Shown here in pieces: positions 57,391 to 64,000 of a stretch of 64,000 nucleotides of DNA; the stretch's first letter is position 1; the number at the start of each line of letters is the position of its first letter. The notes beneath the pieces are model-generated. The model saw only the letters and a program-made list of their open reading frames with translations, was not told where the DNA came from and did not search any database. Location: contig SADC01001009.1 of NCBI GenBank assembly GCA_004194705.1, positions 558,001 through 622,000 on the forward strand, in the 5' to 3' direction. The stretch comes from Ditylenchus dipsaci (Eukaryota; Nematoda; Chromadorea; Rhabditida; Anguinidae). The position numbers were made by a program, and so were the translations under genes.

Positions 57391-57714
57391 TATGAGATGT
57401 TTATTTTATTTAAAGTTAATAACAAAAACTTTTTTAGATAGCTTTAACCTTAACATTATGCACGATTTAATATTTTGACAAATTTTGATTGGAGTTGCAT
57501 TTCCACTTTCAATTAGCTTTCTTGTATTGCCAAAAAAAATTCCTCACAGGCATCATCTCCCAGCGATAACTCGTCGCATATTCCCTGTAATAGTTTATAA
57601 AACGGGTAGGCTCTACTGTAAAGACGTTTTATTTTGATTTATCTTTTAACATACAGAGTGGGGTAAAAAAACTCGGCCATTTTTAATTATTTAAATTGGG
57701 CTGATTTTTAGTTA

Positions 57715-58130
57715 ATTTTTAGGTAATTTGGGTCGGTGATTCTGAATCTGCCATCAAAAAAGTCTAATTACAGTCAACTCTCGATTTAATGTATACCGGA
57801 TTTAGTGTATACCTCGGTTTAGTGTATACCTGGATTAAATCAGGTTTGTTTTGATCAGTTTTGGCCGGCGGTTAATTAAAATGATTAGAATGAACCCTCG
57901 ATTTAGTGTACACCTGGAGCCGGTCCCCAGGGTGTACGCTAAATCGGGAGTTGACTGTACCTCTAAACTGGCAAAATAAGCCAAAAAAAATGTGCCACTA
58001 CGTGAGATTGAACCTGCAACACCAAAAAAAACCATTTTGGAACCACCACTTAAACCAAAACCACTTACGCACTGCGCCATGGAAGCCACTTTTGCAAACC
58101 TAAATGGCTTCCCCCTTTAAGGTTCGCTGT
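57715..58130. mobile_element. tRNA-derived SINE unit (partner of 43037-43400) with a pogo-like insertion
   Basis: 57720-57768 matches the spacer of the 43-kb pair (AGGTAATTTGGGTCGGTGAT), then the pogo-like insertion, then CTCTAAACTGGCAAAATAAG. The minus-strand tRNA-like unit follows: TGGCGCAGTGCGTAAGTGG (A box) and GCAGGTTCAATCTCAC (B box). The outer word AAACCTAAATGGCTTCCCCC is also shared. The left SINE unit is missing. Confidence 0.7.
57771..57957. mobile_element. pogo/Tigger-like MITE nested in the SINE element
   Basis: TA-flanked CAGTCAACTCTCGATTTAAT ... TCGGGAGTTGACTG. Direct internal copies of GATTTAGTGTATACC and the hairpin CCTGGAGCCGGTCCCCAGGG. Confidence 0.8.
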
Positions 58131-58157
58131 TAAAGGACCCTGTCCCGACAGCATATG

Positions 58158-58208
58158 AAGTGCACCCCCTTGAAGTGCACCCCCTCTGGTAGGGGGGTGC
58201 ACTTCAGT
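58158..58208. repeat. Strong hairpin (GAAGTGCACCCCC)
   Basis: TGAAGTGCACCCCCTCTGG pairs with TAGGGGGGTGCACTTCA; a direct extra copy of GAAGTGCACCCCC precedes it. Tiny MITE or isolated palindrome. Confidence 0.5.
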
Positions 58209-58209
58209 C

Positions 58210-58788
58210 ATTTTTCGTATATTTTTTTCTATGTTTTTGTCTTGAAGGGAAAGTCATAATTTTATGTATTTTCAACCAAAATATGACTTTTTGCCTTAGG
58301 GGACCAAGGTGAATTGTTGGCTAGAAGGTATTCAAATATATTTCAAGCCAAAGCTTCTATATACGGCAAAGCTTTTGTATTATTTGATCAAGAGCCCTGT
58401 TCGAACTCATTCAGTGAGCTATCTTTAATTTACGTCTTTCTGTCTTTTAAGTATTTATTTACACTCAAAACGTTATTTCACATAAGCTTAAGATCAAGCT
58501 AGTTGTCTTGCACATTATATCAGTTGCATAAAAAAATAATTATTTGAAGTACTATCCATGTGGTTCGACTGCCAATAACCTAGAAAAATAAAAAATGCGC
58601 CCAAAGAAAATTGAACCTGTGACCTAGAAAAAGCAAAAATTATCCTCTTATCCACTCTTATTCACAACTACCATGTTTATCGAAATCGGTTTATATTCCA
58701 AAAAGTCTAAAAGTCAAAAACTTTTTTAATGATGAGAGCTATGTTGTAAATCTAAGAATTACGGCACCGACACCAGCTCACGGCACCG
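58210..58788. other. AT-rich intergenic sequence
   Basis: A tRNA-like trace (AATTGAACCTGTGACCTAG, minus orientation) lies near 58600. No gene. Confidence 0.25.
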
Positions 58789-59482
58789 ACTTTGAAAATT
58801 TCGGGGCGTAATCGTTTCGCCAATGAAATTTTCGCCAATAAGATAATTTCGCCAACTGCATCTTTTCGCCAATGGCGTCTTTTCGCCAATGGCATCTTTT
58901 CGCCAATGAAATCACTCCGCCAATGCATCTTTTCGCCAATGGCATCCTTTCGCCAATAAGATCTTTTCGCCAATGAAATCAGTTCGCCAATGCATCTTTT
59001 CGCCAATGGAATCTTTCCGCCAATAACCTCGTTTTATGCGTACACTCTTAATTTCTGTGGCGAATAAGCGGTGAAAGTGTAATTATTATTTAAATCTTAG
59101 AATCTTATATGTTTCTTCTACGAAAACAACAATTAGTGCTTTTAATAAAGATTATCAGTTGCATTTTATTTCTAACAATGAATGTTAATTAAAAAATTTG
59201 GAATAAAAAAGAATGGACAAAAAATTAAAAGGCCTGTGTTAAGAGTTACACACTCTTTGTCATTTTTTAGAGAAAAATACTGGCTGTCCAGATGAAAGAA
59301 AAAGAAACCCTGGAAAAGTTTAATATGCGAAAGTATTTTGTTTAGATTCATTTACACATGTTTTTATGCTCTTTTGATTTATCCTTGCATAGTTGATTCA
59401 ATAATATTTTGATCTCTCCACCTATCATTAACATGCTATCCAAATAGTTTGGTTGACGAGAATTTACTTGACTTCTCTCAAT

Positions 59483-60851
59483 GGCCCTTTACATACTTCG
59501 GCAAACCGTTTGTTTCAAACCGTTTGCAGCAAACGGTTTGACGAGTTTGCTGCAAACCATGGTTTGTAGCAAACAGTTTGTACAAACCTTTTAAACCGTT
59601 TGTTCAAACCGTTTAAACCGTTTGCTCCAAACGGTTTGATCAAAGCTTCGGTTAGTCTTGCAGTTCTTTTTTTTCACAAATATTTCAATTTTTGTCCGTA
59701 CTGTTAAATAGCAATCAAAGACAGCCCAATCCTGTTTGATGGGACCAAAACTGCGATTTCACCCACCAAAAGCCCAAACCCAGGGTAGGTACCTCCTGGG
59801 CAGGTGTATATCCACCTCGGTGACCTGAAAATTTTAAAAAAATTTCATATAAAAAATAAACCATGCTATCGAATGTAAAATCGTGTGGTGAATTAGGTTT
59901 GATAAGACCAAAACCCGATTTCACCTACCCATACCCCAAAGCCGGAAATGGGTACCTTCTGGTCAGGTGGATCAGCCGGATCGTCTATAAAATTTCAAAT
60001 TTCAAAAACGAACCATGCTATCATATGTGGAATCGTGTAGGGAATTGGGTTAAATGAGACGAAAACTCCGATTTCACGCACCAAATCCCAATATTTCGGG
60101 CAGGTACCAACTGGCCAGCTGGACCACCCAACCCGAGTGGTCGACCACTTGGAGCAAAAAAATTTTCATTTTTTCGGATTCCAAAACATATTTTCTGCAT
60201 TAATTTGATCATTCTCAAGATGGTTTGATAATTGTAAAATTACGTTTTATCGACAAATTTTTGAGTTATCGCTAACGATTGATTTTGAGAAATCAATCGT
60301 TAGCAATAACTCAAAATTTCTTGATAAAACGTGATTTTACCACTGTCAAACATCTTCAGCATGCTCGAATTAGTCCAGAAAACAGGTTTGAAACCCGAAA
60401 AAATGAAAATTTTTTTTGCTCCAAGTGGTCGACCACTCGGGTTGGGTGGTTCAGACTAAAAATTTGAATTCCCGCAAAATTTTATTTGGAGTAGCTTTGG
60501 ATGGTTTCGGGTGGTTCTGGATGTTTGCGGGTGGCTTGAGGTGGTTTTGAGTGGTTTGCGGTGGTCCGGACACAATCTAAAAATTTTCGAAAAAAAACGT
60601 AAAAAAAAACTGCCTTGGTCCCCCCTGTTGTTAAAAGTTTGTTTTATGAAAGTGGCAAACCTTTTTCTCGAGAAAAATGGTTTGTAGCAAACGGTTTAGA
60701 TAGTTTGCTGCAAACTCTTGGTTTGGTCAAACGGTTTAAGAGGTTTGCTACAAACTGTTTGCAGCAAACAATTTGAATGGTTTGCTGCAAACCGTTTAAA
60801 GGCTCCGGCAAACGGTTTGTCCAAACGGTTTGCCGGAGTATAGAAAGTGCC
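59483..60851. mobile_element. Foldback element with AAACCGTTTG minisatellite ends, nested
   Basis: Inverted ends GGCCCTTTACATACTTCGG and, read inward at right, GGCACTTTCTATACTCCGG. The arms consist of AAACCGTTTG / GCAGCAAACGGTTTG units (59497-59645 and 60655-60838). The interior shares long stretches with 9150-9790 (CGATTTCACC, GAAGATGGTTTGATA, GTCCAGAAAACAGG, GGTTTCGGGTGGTTCTGG). Non-coding. Confidence 0.75.
59700..60140. repeat. Three tandem copies of a roughly 160-bp unit
   Basis: Each copy has CGATTTCACSYACC, CAGGTACC/GGGTACC-type words and AACCATGCTATCGAATGT, GTGTGGTGAATT, GATAAGACCAAAAC-type words in the same order. Variants also occur in 9170-9430 and at 18960-19030. Confidence 0.55.
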
Positions 60852-61814
60852 AATCAATTCGTAGTTTTTCCGCAATCATTGGGTTTAACTGTTTCGTGTG
60901 TTACATTTTACACCTGTTTTCTCCACACCTTGTCATTCATTCTTCTTTCGTTTTGTTTTATCAGATCCGATATCCATTGACCGACAAATAGCCTATTTTT
61001 TTGGTAAGCTCGGGTGAGAATACGTAATACTGAGGTGGTCTTTCAATAAAATTTAAATTCATTCCTGATCGGAGATTGCAGATTTGAGCGAAGAATTCGG
61101 TTAGATTTTCGTGCTTGAGCTCAATTTTCTTTTTTGCTTCCTTTTTAATATTTCATGATATATCTTACCAAACTTTTTAAGTAAAGTTCTAATTTTTTTT
61201 AGCAAAGAACGTGTAATGAAAGATCCTTTTTAACAAAGTTTCTGTTGCTCTTTATATTAAAAAAAAGGATTTCAGTCAGTATTTAGCTCTGGCTTCGCAA
61301 ATGAAATTTTGAAAATAAGACAAATTTCAAAAATATAAGATTTTTGATCATGAATAGTCAAGATTTTAAAAAATAACTGCTACGATCGTGGGTCCGCCGT
61401 AGTCGGGTCCTTTTCAAGCTTATACTAGGATACGTAATGAAGCTTGTGAAAACGTTGCTTTTAAGTGAACAGATCATATTTTCTCGGAGCGCAGATCAAG
61501 AGCTAAAACGCATATTTACAAAAAAGAAAATTGAAATTTGAGTATTAAGTTATTGCCTTCTGAAAAAACACTCAGAATAAAAAGTTTCAAGTTTTCATAA
61601 AGCTTGTGAACTTCTGAAATGACCTTAAATGTGTTAGAAGTTTATCGGTAACTTCTCAAAAAAAAATTGAATAAGTTTTATGTACCGATCGAAAAAGCAA
61701 AAAAGAGCTGCAAAACTATGTAATCAAAAAATTTATGCAAAAAAATACGCTATTTGAAAATAGCCTTAACATTAGTTACAAATTATTCGCTTTAACAAAA
61801 GTTTGAATTTCCGG
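60852..61814. other. AT-rich interior of the large foldback element
   Basis: No open frame of note. CGATCGTGGGTCCGCCGTAG near 61385 is the only GC-rich word. No repeat partner recognised. Confidence 0.3.
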
Positions 61815-62100
61815 GAGACCCTACTGTCATGTATTTCACCCCCCCCCCCAAAAAGCTACTGTAATATAACCAAACACCACCCACCCCCCCCCTCCTAAAA
61901 AAAATCTCGGTTTTTTTAAAAGGGTCCAGAACCCATTACAATTCTCCTTTCAAGACAGCCCGTAATACTTTTTCATTGCTTTTCTGGTCCTTTCATGCCA
62001 AAATTATTGCATAAAAATGATTTTCAGACACTCCTAAAAATCATGGTTTTTAGGGGGGGGTGGTTTGCGATATCGTATATGACAGTAGGTCAATTATTGG
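61815..62100. mobile_element. MITE with long C-run/G-run inverted ends
   Basis: GACCCTACTGTCATGTATTT then a run of about ten C; the inverse GACAGTAGGTC at 62078-62092 with a G-run upstream. Extra G-runs and TATTACAGTAGCC / TATATTAGAGTAGCCCC copies follow to about 62175. Runs of 7-10 G could form quadruplexes. Confidence 0.6.
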
Positions 62101-62751
62101 GGTGGAGGGGTATATTACAGTAGCCTTTTCTTTTGGGGGGGGGTTTGGATTGTATATTAGAGTAGCCCCTTCCGGTATTTGAAATTGAAGGTATAAGTTT
62201 TCTTTTGTCAATTCATCTGAAAAATTTCGTCTTAGCAATGCATTTTTTCACTCTATTCAATAGAAAATCGGCAGGCCCACGAAAAAGTGTAATAATAATT
62301 TGGTCATACGGTGCCATTGAAAAGTAAGGTCTTTATTCTGGGAAACCCTGTAAAAGAAAAAATAACATTCGAAGATTTAAATCATAATTACACTTCTCAC
62401 CGCTTATTTGCCACGTAAATCAAGATTATACGCGAAAAGAGACTATTGTCGGATAGATGCCATTGGCAAAGTGATCTAATTGGCGGAAAGATTCCATTGG
62501 CGAAAAGATGCATTGGCGAACTGATTTCATTGGCGAAAAGATTCTATTGGCGAAAAGATGCCATTGGCGAAAAGATGCATTGGCGATCTGATTTCATTGG
62601 CGAAAAGATGCCATTGGCGAAAAGATCGCATTGGCGAAAGTTTCATTGGCGAAACGATTACGCCCCAAAATTTCTACACCGGTGATACTTACATCACTAC
62701 CCGTACTGAAATGTGAAAGAAAAAGAGTACCACCAATATGGCGTTAAGCGA

Positions 62752-62832
62752 ATTCATCAACACCGAATTCATCAACACACGAATTCATCAACACATGAAT
62801 TCATCAACACACGAATTCATCAACAAAGTTTG
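62752..62832. repeat. Minisatellite at the left of MULE-2
   Basis: Five copies of a 14-17 bp unit, CGAATTCATCAACACA, with minor changes. Presumed left inverted arm of MULE-2; the partner would be off the window. Confidence 0.85.
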
Positions 62833-62946
62833 TCTTGGCACGCAATGTCAATGCTTTTAAATTTTGTTGATGATTGCGTTTTTTCTTTAAACTTACTTCT
62901 GATCTATCTAATATTCTCACCTGACATCTGTGTTGTTTAGGCAAGT

Positions 62947-64000
62947 ATGAACTTCGAGCTACTTACTTCCGAAAAAAACAAGCCTATGCTAAAGGATTCT
63001 GGTGGATATCTGTACTGGAGAATACTTTCAAGGGAAAACCGGACATACTGGAGGTGTACCTTCTTTCAAACTGGATGGACGGAACTGCAAACACCAAATG
63101 CGGAGGTATCTGGTTTTAACCTGTTTTCTGACTGTAGCCTACATCTTTTTCAGGAAAAGGCCTGACTTGCGACGGAAATTTCGAACTAACCTCAGCGCAC
63201 CATCACTACGGAGATGAAAATCGCGTAGAAGCAAAGCGCTTTCAGGTTTTCGCACAATTTGCTTTTCCAATCACATACTTGCATTCAGGGAATAGTCCAA
63301 AAGCAAGCTCTTTCCAGCAAAGAACTTCCGCGGCGCGTTATCGGCAACGCACTCAATAAAATCTCAAAACAAGCATGGGGTCATATTCGACGATCGTTTG
63401 TGGCAAACAACATTCGCAATATTCGACACGAGAATAAGTTGGAGCCCGCCAATCCAAAGAATCTACAATCTCTTGAGGTTATATTTTCTTTTTTAAAGCC
63501 ATCTACTGATTCTTTTCTAGGTTCCGAAAGACTTCCAGATGTACCAAGATGAAGTTTTTCTCAAATTCGATGGATGGAATGGTGCTCAGCGAGTGCTGAT
63601 CTTCTCTACTAACAAATTTCTGGATCTTCTCGTCGCTGAAAAGAATATCGGAGCGGATGGAACATGGGGCGTCGTGCCACTTCTCTTCGACAATTTGTGG
63701 ATAATCTATGCTCGCTTGGCTCATACATTTGTCCCTGTGGTATTCTCGCTCCTCACTGATCGCAAAACAGAAACCTATGAATTTGTGCTGAAGAAATTGG
63801 TGGAGCTGCGTCCAGACCTTTCGCCAACAAGTATTGCCGTGGACTTCGAACTGGGCGAGTTCAACGCTTTCAAGGTTTTTTTTATTGTTTGTACAAATAG
63901 GCTGTCCCCTAAAACTTAAGAAAATTTCAAATGCTTTACAGAAAGTATGGTCGGAAATCCAAATGCGTGGCTGCTTTGTACATTTGCAGCGATCCATGAT
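62947..64000 (+). CDS. FLYWCH-MULE transposase (partial; possible frameshift in FLYWCH)
   Basis: Exons 62947-63105, 63154-63245, 63289-63477, 63521-63874 and 63942 to the window edge. FLYWCH: GGYLYWRI, NRTYWRC, then GLTCDGNFELTSAHHH. Next a linker (RVIGNALNKISKQAWGHIRR) and the MULE core with the first catalytic Asp in NIGADGTWGVVPLLFDNLWI, VVFSLLTDRKTETYEFVLKK, and the second acidic site in SIAVDFELGEFNAFK. The last visible block, VHLQRSM, precedes the third acidic residue. Exon 1 from YWRC reads as TFFQTGWTEL, while the phase needed at 63105 and the expected CGGKGLT lie in another frame, so a one-base shift within about 63055-63090 is likely. The DDE exons are otherwise open. Distinct in sequence from MULE-1. 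Confidence 0.85.

Larger units (their letters stand above)
58789..62680. mobile_element. Large foldback element with GGCGAAAAGAT minisatellite ends
   Basis: Outer ends TTTCGGGGCGTAATCG / CGATTACGCCCCAAAA are inverted. Next come arrays of a roughly 16-bp unit (TTTTCGCCAATGCATC at 58813-59025; inverted at 62455-62655), then inner arms GCGAATAAGCGGTGAAAGTG / CACTTCTCACCGCTTATTTG and AATTATTATTTAAATC / GATTTAAATCATAATT. The 3.9-kb interior holds another foldback element (59483-60851) and a C-run MITE. No transposase was recognised. Confidence 0.8.
62735..64000 (+). mobile_element. MULE-2: second FLYWCH-MULE element, right part outside the window
   Basis: Begins near GGCGTTAAGCGAATTC with a minisatellite, followed about 110 bp later by the transposase gene on the same strand. 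If built like MULE-1, an inverted array should lie beyond position 64000. It starts only about 55 bp after the end of the large foldback element. Confidence 0.65.

Overview
Source. This is eukaryotic, AT-rich, repeat-dense DNA from an invertebrate animal, most likely a nematode. Evidence for that guess: several introns of only about 43-60 nt ending in TTTCAG-like acceptors; a MATH-BTB gene (a family greatly expanded in nematodes); FLYWCH-domain MULE transposons; and a proteasome gene with animal-like sequence. The species cannot be fixed from the sequence alone.

Genes. (1) 46-3841 (-): N-terminal half of the 26S proteasome base subunit RPN1/PSMD2, ten joined exons, running off the left edge; a possible 5' exon lies at 7742-7817. 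(2) 16264-16426 (-): a first exon encoding a membrane anchor. (3) 24595-31244 (-): eight exons of a C2H2 zinc-finger transcription factor, N-terminus missing. (4) 44529-45348, 46758-47181 and 48220-48617 (+): three coding blocks with no recognisable family. (5) 49137-53124 (-): a MATH-BTB (BATH-type) substrate adaptor. (6) 55667-56176 (+): an intronless RING-H2 protein. (7) Two FLYWCH-MULE transposases: 5228-7181 (-), frameshifted, and 62947-64000 (+), running off the right edge.

Mobile DNA. Most of the rest is transposon sequence. The striking part is a set of foldback elements whose inverted ends are built from short tandem repeats, with a different repeat in each family (units based on GCCTACGCAAAAA, ACAATTCACCTCC, CTCATTTGGGCGCC, CAACGA, AAACCGTTTG, GGCGAAAAGAT, GATCAAGAGTTACTC, CGAATTCATCAACAC). 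Three of them have exact 8-bp target duplications. One contains a FLYWCH-MULE gene and a second MULE gene begins beside such an array. This points to a MULE-driven, FB/NOF-like group of families. Around them are TTAA-flanked palindromic MITEs, pogo/Tigger-like MITEs (TA-flanked CAGTC...GACTG), head-to-head tRNA-derived SINE pairs and long palindromes, often nested.

Layout. 0-8 kb: RPN1, with a nested transposon stack in its 5' part. 8-24 kb: almost only transposons plus a few higher-complexity non-coding islands. 24-42 kb: the zinc-finger gene followed upstream by about 11 kb of non-coding islands separated by MITEs, possibly its regulatory domain. 43-49 kb: small unrecognised genes. 49-56 kb: MATH-BTB and RING genes. 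57-64 kb: nested foldback elements and the start of the second MULE.
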